A stretch of DNA of 64,000 nucleotides from Actibacterium sp. 188UL27-1 (lineage in GTDB: Bacteria; Pseudomonadota; Alphaproteobacteria; Rhodobacterales; Rhodobacteraceae): NCBI RefSeq assembly GCF_016901225.1, contig NZ_JAFEUL010000004.1, positions 62,001 through 126,000 of the forward strand. Direction: 5' to 3'. Of this stretch, positions 26,396-34,694 are shown piece after piece. Below the pieces are notes generated by a model that was not told the DNA's origin, ran no database searches, and saw only the letters and a list, made by a program, of their open reading frames with translations. Position 1 is the stretch's first letter, and the number at the start of each line of letters is the position of its first letter. A program made the position numbers and the translations under genes.

Positions 26396-29300
26396 CTAAC
26401 TTGCGGCCGCCAACAGGCTGGCATTGCCGCCCGCTGCGGTGGTGTCGATGCAGATATGACGCTCCAGCATACAGCGCTCCTCCAGGTCCTCCTCGGCCAT
26501 CAGGGGCAGGATCGCGCCATCTCGTTCCGCCAGGGCCCGGCGCACCTGGCGCAGGTCATCGTCATCGCTCCACAGTGCCACCCCGTCAAAGCCGTTCAAG
26601 CGGGCCAGCGCATCGCGGGCCAGGGTGCCATCCACCGCATGGCTGCCGATGGCCCCCGGTGCCACGATCACCGCTGCACATCCGCGGGCTGTGACACGGG
26701 CGGCCTGGTCGGCGGCATCCTGCGCCGTTGGCCCCAGGCACAGGATCACCCCGCGCCCCAGCCAGGACAGGCGGTTGGATTCGCCAGTGGGTCCCGGCAG
26801 CGAAACGGTCCGTTGCACATCGCGGCCCGGTCCCGCGGCGTCCAGCAACCGCTGCACCTGATCGGCATCGGCCACCGTCCCGGGTGCCGCGCCATGCACC
26901 ACCCGCTTGGGCCGCGTGAAGCGTGCCACATAATCCGGCCCGCCCGCCTTGGGCCCCGTTCCCGAAAGCCCCTCACCGCCAAAGGGTTGCGAGCCCACGA
27001 CCGCGCCGATTTGGTTGCGGTTGATATAGGCATTGCCCACCTCGATCCGGTCCGTCACATGGGCGATCCGGTCGTCGATCCGCGAATGCAGCCCAAAGGT
27101 CAGGCCATATCCGGTGGCATTGATGTCATCGATGACCGCGTCCAGATCCTCCGCCCGGTAGGTGGCGATATGCAGGACCGGGCCAAAAACCTCGCCGCCC
27201 AGATCGCGGATACCGCCCACCTTGATCGCCGCGGGCCCCAAGGCAAAGCCGCCGCTGCGGGCGGGGCAGTGTTTCAAAACCCGTCCCTCCGCTGCGGCCC
27301 CGTCGATATGCGCGCTGATTTCATCCAGCGCCGTCTGCGTGATCAGCGGCCCCAGATCGGTGGCAAAGGCCCACGGATCGCCCACGGTCAGTTCGTCCAT
27401 CGCACCGTAGAGCATCGCCAGAAACGGCGTGGCGATATCCTCCTGCAGGTATAGCATCCGCAAAGCCGAACAGCGCTGTCCCGCAGATTGAAAGGCCGAG
27501 GTCACGATATCGCGCACCGCCTGCTCGGGCAGGGCGGTGCTGTCCACGATCATGGCGTTCAGCCCGCCGGTTTCCGCGATCAGCGGTGCGGTTGGCGGCA
27601 GATGCGCCGCCATCGCGCGGTGGATCGCATGGGCCGTGGCGGTCGATCCTGTGAAACACACCCCATCGATCCGCGGATCCGAGGTGAGTGCGGCGCCAAT
27701 TTCCGCCCCCGTGCCAGGCAGCAGCTGCAGCGCGGTGCGGGGCACGCCAGCCTCGTGCAGCAGCGCCACGGCCCGGCAGGCGATCAGGTTGGTGGGTTCC
27801 GCCGGTTTGGCCAGCACCCCATTGCCCGCCGCCAGGGCCGCCGCGATCTGCCCCGTAAAAATCGCCAACGGGAAATTCCACGGCGAAATGCAGGTGAAAA
27901 CACCGCGCGGCGGGTCTGTCAGCACCACGGCCTGCGCCGCGTAATACCGCAGGAAATCAACAGCTTCCCGCAATTCGGCCACGGCATCCAGGGGCGTCTT
28001 TCCGGCCTCTCGGGTCAGCAGCGCGAACAATTCGCCATGGTGGTCCTGATACAGGTCTGCCGCCTTGGTCAGGATCCGGGCGCGCCCCCGGGCGGTATCG
28101 GTCCAGGGGCGGGCCGCTGCGATGGCCTGCTGTGCCTCTGCCGGGCGTGTCCACTGAACCTTGCCCACATGGTCCCGGGGCAAGCCGGGGTTGTTCACAG
28201 GCGTCGTATCGCCTTCTTCTACCGCAGTGCTCAGCATCGGGGTGGCGCGCCAGGTGTGACCGGCCCAGCCTGCGCGCGCGGCGTCGATGGCGGCCTGATC
28301 TGCCGGGTCCTGCAGATTCCAGCCATGGGAATTTCGCCGCGCGTTTCCATAAATCTGCGCGGGCAGCGTCACGACGGTCGCTGCCTCTGTCGCCATCGCG
28401 GCTGGAAACGGATCGGCGGCCACAACCTCCGCCGGAACCTCCGGATCCACGATCTGGTTCACAAAAGAGCTGTTGGCCCCGTTCTCAAGCAAGCGCCGCA
28501 CCAGATAGGCCAGCAGGTCGCGATGGGCGCCCACGGGCGCATAGATCCGGCACCGTGTGGCATTGCCCGCCAACACCACGTCATGCAGCGCCTCGCCCAT
28601 GCCATGCAGGCGCTGAAATTCGAACGCGGTCGGATCCTCGGCCAATTCCAGGATCGCAGCCACGCTGTGGGCATTATGGGTGGCAAATTGCGGGTAGATC
28701 CGGTCGGACATGGCCAGCAGCTTGCGGGCGCAGCACAGATACGACATGTCGGTCGCGGCCTTGCGCGAGAAAACCGGAAACCCTGTCAGCCCCATGACCT
28801 GCGCCTGCTTGATCTCGGTATCCCAATAGGCGCCCTTGACCAGCCGCACCATGATCTTGCGGTCCAGATCCGTGGCCAGGTCATAAAGCCAATCCAGCAT
28901 CGGCCCGGCCCGCTTGCCATAGGCCTGGACCACAACCCCGAACCCGTCCCATCCCGCCAGATCCGGATCGCGCAGAACCGCCTCGATCACATCGAGTGAG
29001 AGATCCAGCCGGTCCGCCTCCTCCGCATCGATGTTCAGGCCCATATGGGCGGTCTTGGCCTGCTGAACCAGTGTTCGGACACGCGGCACCAGCTCTGCCA
29101 TGACCCGGTCCCACTGGGCGGTTTCATAGCGGGGATGCAATGCCGATAGCTTGATCGAGATGCCGGGATTGTTGCGGATGTCATCGCTGGTCGCATGGGG
29201 CGCCAACCGCGAAATGGCATCGGCATAGGCGTCGAAAAAGCCCGTGGCATCACAGGCCGTCAACGCAGCTTCGCCCAGCATGTCATAGGAGAATGTGTAA

Positions 29301-29866
29301 CCCTGCGCAGCACGCTTGGCCCCGCGTTTGACCGCGCTGTCGATCGTCTCTCCCAACACGAACTGCGCCCCCAGCTCCTTCATGGCGCGGCTGACGGCGA
29401 CCCGGATCACCGGCTCGCCCAACCGTTTGACCGCCCCCCGCAGGACAGAGGCGACCCCGTCGCCGTCCTGCAACACCTTGCCCGTCAACATCAGCGCCCA
29501 GGTGGACGCATTGACCAGCGACGAGCTTGATTTGCCCAAATGGCTGCCCCAGGCCGATGGCGCGATCTTGTCCTCGATCAGCGCATCCATCGTGTCGGCA
29601 TCGGGCACCCGCAACAAAGCCTCGGCCAGGCACATCAGCGCCACGCCTTCCTTGGTCGACAGCCCGTATTCGGCAAGAAACACCTCCATCAATCCCGGAT
29701 CGGCATGGGTGCGGATCTTGCGGACCAGGTCGGTCGCCCGGGCGACGGCGCGCGCCCGGTCATCGGTCGAAATCGCCGCTTCGGCCTGTAGGCGGGCCAA
29801 TACGGCCTGGTCCTCTTCCAGATGGGCGCCGCGAATGCGGGTGCGGCGAGACAGCAGATCGACCAT
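26396..29866 (-). CDS. putA: Bifunctional proline dehydrogenase / pyrroline-5-carboxylate dehydrogenase
   Basis: Oxidises proline to glutamate in two steps, passing electrons to quinone and NAD. It is 1156 residues long. The proline dehydrogenase barrel (about residues 150-450) includes ISIKLSALHPRYE and the RLVKGAYWD segment. The P5C dehydrogenase domain (about 540-1000) has ISPWNFPLAIFTGQIAAALA, the VCFTGSTATA loop and the catalytic Cys in SAGQRCSALRML. A C-terminal extension of about 150 residues follows. The N-terminus (MVDLLSRRTRIRG) lacks the ribbon-helix-helix DNA-binding domain of enterobacterial PutA, so regulation falls to the divergent Lrp-type gene. Confidence 0.95.
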   Translation of the reverse strand: MVDLLSRRTRIRGAHLEEDQAVLARLQAEAAISTDDRARAVARATDLVRKIRTHADPGLMEVFLAEYGLSTKEGVALMCLAEALLRVPDADTMDALIEDKIAPSAWGSHLGKSSSSLVNASTWALMLTGKVLQDGDGVASVLRGAVKRLGEPVIRVAVSRAMKELGAQFVLGETIDSAVKRGAKRAAQGYTFSYDMLGEAALTACDATGFFDAYADAISRLAPHATSDDIRNNPGISIKLSALHPRYETAQWDRVMAELVPRVRTLVQQAKTAHMGLNIDAEEADRLDLSLDVIEAVLRDPDLAGWDGFGVVVQAYGKRAGPMLDWLYDLATDLDRKIMVRLVKGAYWDTEIKQAQVMGLTGFPVFSRKAATDMSYLCCARKLLAMSDRIYPQFATHNAHSVAAILELAEDPTAFEFQRLHGMGEALHDVVLAGNATRCRIYAPVGAHRDLLAYLVRRLLENGANSSFVNQIVDPEVPAEVVAADPFPAAMATEAATVVTLPAQIYGNARRNSHGWNLQDPADQAAIDAARAGWAGHTWRATPMLSTAVEEGDTTPVNNPGLPRDHVGKVQWTRPAEAQQAIAAARPWTDTARGRARILTKAADLYQDHHGELFALLTREAGKTPLDAVAELREAVDFLRYYAAQAVVLTDPPRGVFTCISPWNFPLAIFTGQIAAALAAGNGVLAKPAEPTNLIACRAVALLHEAGVPRTALQLLPGTGAEIGAALTSDPRIDGVCFTGSTATAHAIHRAMAAHLPPTAPLIAETGGLNAMIVDSTALPEQAVRDIVTSAFQSAGQRCSALRMLYLQEDIATPFLAMLYGAMDELTVGDPWAFATDLGPLITQTALDEISAHIDGAAAEGRVLKHCPARSGGFALGPAAIKVGGIRDLGGEVFGPVLHIATYRAEDLDAVIDDINATGYGLTFGLHSRIDDRIAHVTDRIEVGNAYINRNQIGAVVGSQPFGGEGLSGTGPKAGGPDYVARFTRPKRVVHGAAPGTVADADQVQRLLDAAGPGRDVQRTVSLPGPTGESNRLSWLGRGVILCLGPTAQDAADQAARVTARGCAAVIVAPGAIGSHAVDGTLARDALARLNGFDGVALWSDDDDLRQVRRALAERDGAILPLMAEEDLEERCMLERHICIDTTAAGGNASLLAAAS

Positions 29867-29982
29867 GGCAATGCCTCCCGTTGGGGTCTGTTTTCAACCT
29901 ATATGGATTTTTCTGGGCGATCTGGCTAAAGATCGCAGATAAACATGCCGTTTTCCTAATTTATGCGCGAGTTTCAGTCGAA

Positions 29983-30489
29983 ATGAACGATACTGCCGCC
30001 GAACCCAGCACACTTGACCCGTTTGATCTGCGCATTCTCGCCGCCCTGTCGCGGGATGGCCGCATGTCGATCACCGATCTGGCCAAACAGGTCGGCCTGA
30101 CGAAAACCCCGTGCCAGATCCGGCTCAAGCGGCTTCAGGGTCAGGGCTATATCCTGGGGTTTCGCGCGCAGCTCAACCTGGGCAAGTTGGGGCGGGACCA
30201 TATCGCCTTTGTCGAGGTTCGCTTGCAGGACACCACAGAACAGGCGCTGACCGCGTTCAATGGCGCCGTCAGCGCCGTGCCCGAAATCGAGCAATGCCAC
30301 ATGATCGCCGGCGCCTTCGATTATCTGCTCAAGGTGCGCACGACCGATATCAAAAGCTACCGCCAGGTGCTGGGAGAGGTCATTTCCGCCCTCCCGCATG
30401 TCGCGAGCACCTCCACCCATGTGTCCATGCAATCGGTCAAAGACGACTCGAATACGACCTTTAACCAAATGGATGCATTCGGCCCCTAA
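29983..30489 (+). CDS. putR: Lrp/AsnC-family regulator, proline-responsive (PutR-like)
   Basis: A 168-residue Lrp-type regulator. The N-terminal helix-turn-helix (residues about 14-60) includes LDPFDLRILAALSRDGRM and LAKQVGLTKTPCQIRLKRL. The C-terminal RAM effector domain includes AFVEVRLQDTTEQALTAF and CHMIAGAFDYLLKVRT. It is divergent from putA with 116 bases between starts. In Rhodobacter and Agrobacterium, PutR is an Lrp-like activator of putA and repressor of itself; that role is inferred here. The start ATG at 29983 was chosen over the upstream frame, which is shared with noncoding sequence. Confidence 0.88.
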   Translation: MNDTAAEPSTLDPFDLRILAALSRDGRMSITDLAKQVGLTKTPCQIRLKRLQGQGYILGFRAQLNLGKLGRDHIAFVEVRLQDTTEQALTAFNGAVSAVPEIEQCHMIAGAFDYLLKVRTTDIKSYRQVLGEVISALPHVASTSTHVSMQSVKDDSNTTFNQMDAFGP

Positions 30490-30568
30490 CGATCCGTCCA
30501 CCCGCCCGACCACGGCACCGCATCCCAAGGGGCTGCAAGCCTTTGCAGGCGGGGGAGGGGAGAGGGAT

Positions 30569-31621
30569 ATGACCAGGCTGATCGTCCATGCAGGGACCCA
30601 TAAGACCGGCACAACCGCCATTCAGACCTTTGCTGCCCGGCACCGTGGCGGCCTGTTATGCCGCGGGTTGCTCTACCCGCATGAGGAGACAGTGATCGAT
30701 GGCGGCATGGGCCTGTCGCACCACGCTTTTGCCGATCTGCTGACGCATCCCGATGCCGACATCCCCCAGGCGACGGCGATCCTGCACCAATGGGTTGAGG
30801 TGGCCCATGCGTTGGACGCCGATATCCTGCTCAGCGCTGAATCGATCTATCGCCATGCGGTGCGGCGGGGCGCGCCACCGTTCGGCCTGGCTGCCCGTCG
30901 CGAATATCTGGGCCGGTTACAGGCCGTGCTGGCCACGGCCGACATGCCCATTCAGTTCGTCTTGGTATTTCGTGATCCCGTCGCCTTCATCCAATCCCTG
31001 TTTCAGGAGATGGTGGCCGTCGAACATCGCCCGCGGTGGCAGAATTTCAAATCCTTCCGCGATGATCTGGACAGCCGCGACCTCAACCCGCTGCATTACC
31101 GCGCCCATGTGGCGATGATGCAAGGCTACTTCCCCGATCTGCACATCCTGGTTTACGAGGATCTGCGCGGTGGCGATGGCCTCATCCGCAACTTTTTCGC
31201 CCGGATCGGGCAGGATTGCTCTGGTCTTGAGGATGTCGATGTCGTCCGCCAAAGCGTGCCGCCCCTGGCCACGCAGCTCAAGATATTCGTCAATTCCTGT
31301 CAGTTCGACCCGGTGCATTGCCAACGCCTGAACACCTGGCTGTCCTCCCCCGACGTATTGACCGCCATCGAAAGCCAGCTCGATCCCGGCCCGTTCGACC
31401 TATGGGACAGCGCAGAGGAGATTGCCGATTTCCAGCAGGCCCACAGCGCAGAGATTGATTTCCTCGCCCAGCACCGCCTGACCGAACCGGCGGAGTCGCA
31501 CGCAAAACCCAGCCTCAAAGGGCGCCCCGTGCCCCCGATCACCGATGATCTCAAGGCGATGCTCCTGCAATGCGCCCTGGGCCTTGCCGCTCCGGGCGCG
31601 GACCCACATTCACACGCTTAA
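30569..31621 (+). CDS. Sulfotransferase-like protein
   Basis: A 350-residue protein. The N-terminus LIVHAGTHKTGTTAIQTF is a PAPS-binding P-loop-like motif found in sulfotransferase-fold proteins of marine alphaproteobacteria. A later FVLVFRDPVAFIQSLFQEM segment matches the 3'-phosphate-binding strand and Arg-Asp pair of the fold. The acceptor is unknown; candidates are a polysaccharide or cell-surface glycan. The start at 30569 has a strong purine-rich ribosome-binding site (GAGGGGAGAGGGA). It follows putR by 79 bases without obvious functional linkage. It has no signal peptide. Confidence 0.7.
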   Translation: MTRLIVHAGTHKTGTTAIQTFAARHRGGLLCRGLLYPHEETVIDGGMGLSHHAFADLLTHPDADIPQATAILHQWVEVAHALDADILLSAESIYRHAVRRGAPPFGLAARREYLGRLQAVLATADMPIQFVLVFRDPVAFIQSLFQEMVAVEHRPRWQNFKSFRDDLDSRDLNPLHYRAHVAMMQGYFPDLHILVYEDLRGGDGLIRNFFARIGQDCSGLEDVDVVRQSVPPLATQLKIFVNSCQFDPVHCQRLNTWLSSPDVLTAIESQLDPGPFDLWDSAEEIADFQQAHSAEIDFLAQHRLTEPAESHAKPSLKGRPVPPITDDLKAMLLQCALGLAAPGADPHSHA

Positions 31622-31757
31622 ACAAGCGCCAAAAACCTCGTGCCAGCTTCGCGCAGGGCGTGGCGGGACGTGGGCTATTGGTCATATCGGCAGTTTGCTG
31701 GAAACGAGTGATGGTTGGCCGACCATGATCCAACCGGAGCATCAACCGCGCGCTTAA

Positions 31758-31778
31758 CAACACCTACCGCCGGTGTTG
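31758..31778. terminator. Stem-loop between convergent genes
   Basis: CAACACC and GGTGTTG form a perfect 7-bp stem with a 7-base loop in the 201-base gap between the sulfotransferase-like gene and phnM, which converge. There is no T-run. It may act as a bidirectional transcription barrier. Confidence 0.4.
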
Positions 31779-31822
31779 ACATCACTGCCTGAAAGCGGAT
31801 CAGCGGGCAGGCAGGCTGGCCC

Positions 31823-32974
31823 TCAATACACCCGCAGTCCAGCGCGCCAGACAGACACGACATGGTTCTGTCCGTTCCGCCGCCGCACCCGCACCAGATC
31901 GGCACGCAGGCCCGGGGCGATCCGGCCGCGATCCGTCAGCCCGGTCATCTTGGCCGGTGCATCGCTGACCAAGGCGATGGCCTGGGGCAGGTCATACGGC
32001 AATGCGGGATCTTCGGCGATGCGGAAGGCGGCATCCAGCGGGCTGCGCGGGATGTAGTCAGAGGCCAGCGCATCGACCACGCCCGCAGCCAGCAGATCAG
32101 CCACCGCAACATTGCCGGATTGCGACCCGCCGCGCAGGTAGTTGGGCGCACCCACCACCACCTGCTGTTTGCAGTTGCGCGCCTCCCGCGCGGCGTCCAG
32201 TGTCGTCGGAAATTCAGAGATTGCGATACCTTCATCCCGCGCTTCATGGATATGGGCCACGGTACGGTCATCATGGCTCATCAAGGGCTGACCGGCCTTC
32301 TGCGCTGCGGCGATGACATGGGCCCTGACGGTTGCCCCAACCCGGGCGGAGCGGTCCAGCAATTCGGTCAGTTTCTCGCGGGCCTCCGCATTGTCGATCT
32401 GCATCTCGACCGCGGTGTGGTGGAGCCATTTGTCGACATCGACGGATTGCCGGTCGCCGGGCGTGTGGTCCATGACCGAGGCGAGGCGCGTCAACGGATG
32501 GTCCATCGTCTGGTCGACCAGTTCCATCGTGTCAGGGTCGCAGATCTCGCACCGCAAATGCAGCAGATGCTCCGCCCGAAACCGACCCTCCGCCGCCGCC
32601 ATGCCCAACGTCTTGATCAAAGGGAGCAGCAATTTGCGTCGCTCGGGCTTTTGCATGCTGGCCCCAACGCTCAGACTGTCGAACACTGTGGTGGTGCCAC
32701 CCGAGATGACAACCGCGTCATGGGCGGCCAAGGCGGCGTCGAAATCCCAGATCACGCCGGCGCGGGGAAAGACATGGGTCTCAACATGATCGGTATGTAG
32801 ATCGACTATGCCTGGTATCAGAAAATCTTTTTCAAGGTCAGTGCCCTCAGCGGCGAAGTTCAAGTCGCCAATCTGGCTGTTTTCGACCGAGAGCGCACCT
32901 GTGTGGATCCCGTCCGGCGTGACGATCCGGGCATTGGTTAACCGAAAATTCGGTGCGGTGGTGGTGTCGAACAT
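31823..32974 (-). CDS. phnM: PhnM-type alpha-D-ribose 1-methylphosphonate 5-triphosphate diphosphatase
   Basis: An amidohydrolase-fold enzyme that removes pyrophosphate in the C-P lyase pathway, 383 residues. Visible motifs are the metal-binding entry FLIPGIVDLHTDHVETHVFPR, SGGTTTVFDSL, MDHTPGDRQ, LMSHDDRT and ALASDYIPRSPLDAA. The start at 32974 (MFDTTTAPNFRLTNARIV) is preferred to the open frame back to 33055. None of the other C-P lyase genes (phnGHIJKL) is adjacent, so this is an orphan copy or a split locus. It lies 28 bases after an HAD hydrolase gene on the same strand. Confidence 0.88.
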   Translation of the reverse strand: MFDTTTAPNFRLTNARIVTPDGIHTGALSVENSQIGDLNFAAEGTDLEKDFLIPGIVDLHTDHVETHVFPRAGVIWDFDAALAAHDAVVISGGTTTVFDSLSVGASMQKPERRKLLLPLIKTLGMAAAEGRFRAEHLLHLRCEICDPDTMELVDQTMDHPLTRLASVMDHTPGDRQSVDVDKWLHHTAVEMQIDNAEAREKLTELLDRSARVGATVRAHVIAAAQKAGQPLMSHDDRTVAHIHEARDEGIAISEFPTTLDAAREARNCKQQVVVGAPNYLRGGSQSGNVAVADLLAAGVVDALASDYIPRSPLDAAFRIAEDPALPYDLPQAIALVSDAPAKMTGLTDRGRIAPGLRADLVRVRRRNGQNHVVSVWRAGLRVY

Positions 32975-33002
32975 GGTCTTGACCCTTGTGCTGATCCGTA
33001 AG

Positions 33003-33596
33003 TTACAAAAAACCGTCCGCCCGGAGCCTGGACCGCAAGCCCGCAGCGCCCTCAAACAGGTGGGTCCGCAACCCGACGCTGGCAGCTCCTTTCAGATAGG
33101 CCGCACTATCATCGGTGAACAGGCAATCGGCGGCCACCAGGCCATTGCGGGCCAGGACCCGCTCAAAAATCTGTGGGTCGGGTTTTTTGACCCCTTCCAA
33201 GCCCGAGACGGCAACATCTTCGAACCGGGCCATGATCGGATGCTGGCGGGGGACGACCTCGTCCGCCTCGGGCGGGGCGTTGGTGATAGCAAAGACCCGA
33301 ATGCCCGCCGCGATCAGATCCGTCACCAGATCCGCGCTGCCTTCCATCGGATCACGGGTCGCCGCGGTGAAGCTGGTCAGGTAATCGTTGAAAATGTCAA
33401 ACCTGTCCCCGCGGGGACAGTCCTCCAACCGGGCTTCCCAAGGCCGCGGATCGGTGCGCTTGCCATACCATCCGGCAAAGTCATGCTCCGCAAGTGCGGC
33501 ATCAAGGGCTGCCTGGTCCGCGAAACGTCCCCCGAACTGCCGTTCGGGTTGCCAATGGATGATGACATTGCCGACATCAAAAATAACTGCGGCCAT
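33003..33596 (-). CDS. HAD-superfamily hydrolase, subfamily IA
   Basis: A 197-residue HAD phosphatase-type protein. Motif I is VIFDVGNVIIHW (nucleophile Asp; the second acidic position of DxD is Gly, as in the YihX-like group). The motif II strand is VFAITNAP, the motif III Lys is in GVKKPDPQIF, and motif IV is CLFTDDSAAYLKGA. The substrate is unknown, but a sugar phosphate or phosphonate-derived phosphate would fit the next gene, phnM. The start at 33596 (MAAVIFDVGN) has AGGGAAC upstream; an in-frame ATG at 33656 is possible. The 16-bp palindrome at 33404-33419 is inside this gene. Confidence 0.8.
   Translation of the reverse strand: MAAVIFDVGNVIIHWQPERQFGGRFADQAALDAALAEHDFAGWYGKRTDPRPWEARLEDCPRGDRFDIFNDYLTSFTAATRDPMEGSADLVTDLIAAGIRVFAITNAPPEADEVVPRQHPIMARFEDVAVSGLEGVKKPDPQIFERVLARNGLVAADCLFTDDSAAYLKGAASVGLRTHLFEGAAGLRSRLRADGFL
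33404..33419. repeat. 16-bp perfect palindrome, copy 2 (inside the HAD gene)
   Basis: An exact copy of TGTCCCCGCGGGGACA. Read on the minus strand it encodes Cys-Pro-Arg-Gly-Asp, a different reading frame from copy 1 in paaX. The DNA is therefore conserved, not the peptide. Confidence 0.9.
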
Positions 33597-33695
33597 GGAC
33601 TGTTCCCTGTTATCTGCCGAAGACAGGGCTTGCACTCCGAACTGTAACGGGGTCATGACGATCCGGGATTTTTTGAGACGGAGCCGGGATGACGC

Positions 33696-33711
33696 TGTCC
33701 CCGCGGGGACA
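33696..33711. repeat. 16-bp perfect palindrome, copy 3 (before the GNAT start)
   Basis: A third exact copy of TGTCCCCGCGGGGACA, ending three bases before the ATG at 33715. The right arm GGGGAC overlaps the position of the ribosome-binding site. If translation starts at the earlier ATG (33655), it is coding. Confidence 0.9.
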
Positions 33712-33714
33712 TCT

Positions 33715-34161
33715 ATGGCTAAACACTACATTTTGCGCAAAGCGGTCCCGGCGGATGCCGATGTGGTGGTCGATATCTTACGCGGCTGGATCGATGAGAC
33801 CCCGTGGATGCCTATGCTCCATGACCGGGCCGACATGATCCGGTTTTGGCGAAATCGACTGTCAGAGGCGGAGGGGACCTGCGCCATGTGGGACGACACG
33901 GTCTGTGGTTTTTCGGTTTTGGACGGAGAGACGTTGACCGCGCTTTACCTAGCGCCAGACCACCGGGGGGCAGGGCTTGGCGCGATGCTGATGGATCGGG
34001 CCAAGGCCAAGGTGCCGCGGCTGTCGCTGTGGGTCTTTCAGGCCAATATGGGGGCTGTGACATTTTACACCCGGCACGGTTTCCGCGACGTGGCGCGCAG
34101 CGCGGGTGACAATGAGGAAGGTTTGCCTGACCTGAATTTGGTTTGGCACTTACAATCCTGA
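33715..34161 (+). CDS. GNAT-family N-acetyltransferase
   Basis: A 148-residue single-domain GNAT. The acetyl-CoA-binding motif A is LYLAPDHRGAGLGAMLMDRAKAK, seen here as strand LYLAP plus RGAGLG and the following helix. Motif B is the segment LWVFQANMGAVTFYTRHGF. The acceptor is unknown. It is divergent from the HAD/phnM pair, so an aminophosphonate (PhnO-like) acceptor is conceivable but untested. The start at 33715 (MAKHYILRKAVPADAD) fits the fold; an in-frame ATG at 33655 would add 20 residues, including those encoded by the palindrome. Confidence 0.82.
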   Translation: MAKHYILRKAVPADADVVVDILRGWIDETPWMPMLHDRADMIRFWRNRLSEAEGTCAMWDDTVCGFSVLDGETLTALYLAPDHRGAGLGAMLMDRAKAKVPRLSLWVFQANMGAVTFYTRHGFRDVARSAGDNEEGLPDLNLVWHLQS

Positions 34162-34262
34162 ATTGGTCGTAAGCGGCGGGTCGCCGCATGGGGGAGTCCC
34201 ATACTTGCAGCGGGTTGGTTGAGGTCATTAAGTGGTCACATTGATGTTATTTGGTCCGAGTC

Positions 34263-34691
34263 ATGAACAGTTTAGCCAACAATAGTTTTAACCCAGACCT
34301 GTGCCCGCACCCTTTGGGCCAGCATGTTATCGCCGAATTCTACCACGCCCGTAACCTGGAAGAGGTTGGCGCAGGTGAGACGGCGCTGCGCAGCGCAGCG
34401 GAGGCTGTTGGCGCCCATGTGTTGGATGTTCGCGGCCACGATTTTGGCGAGCGCGCTGGATTTACCGCTGTGGCATTGCTGGCGGAAAGCCATATTTCGG
34501 TCCATACGTGGCCGGAACATGGATATGCGGCCATCGACATCTTTATGTGCGGCCCCGTTGATATCACCCGGGCGGTGGACGCGTTGAAAGCCCATTTTCA
34601 ACCGGGTGATGCCGATGTCACGATCCTGAAACGGGGCAGCCCTGACCGGCTGACCAACCTGTTGGCTGCCGATGCCAAGATTGTCGAATGA
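34263..34691 (+). CDS. speD: S-adenosylmethionine decarboxylase proenzyme
   Basis: Makes decarboxylated S-adenosylmethionine, the aminopropyl donor for polyamine synthesis. The 142-residue protein is of the short prokaryotic class. The self-cleavage site is Ser76 in AESHISVHTWPEHGYAAID, which becomes the pyruvoyl group. The conserved His of VHTWPE and Cys of FMCG are also present. The start at 34263 is the first ATG; the frame opens at a TTG 12 bases earlier. The stop lies three bases before the next gene, so the two are co-transcribed. Confidence 0.93.
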   Translation: MNSLANNSFNPDLCPHPLGQHVIAEFYHARNLEEVGAGETALRSAAEAVGAHVLDVRGHDFGERAGFTAVALLAESHISVHTWPEHGYAAIDIFMCGPVDITRAVDALKAHFQPGDADVTILKRGSPDRLTNLLAADAKIVE

Positions 34692-34694
34692 CCT

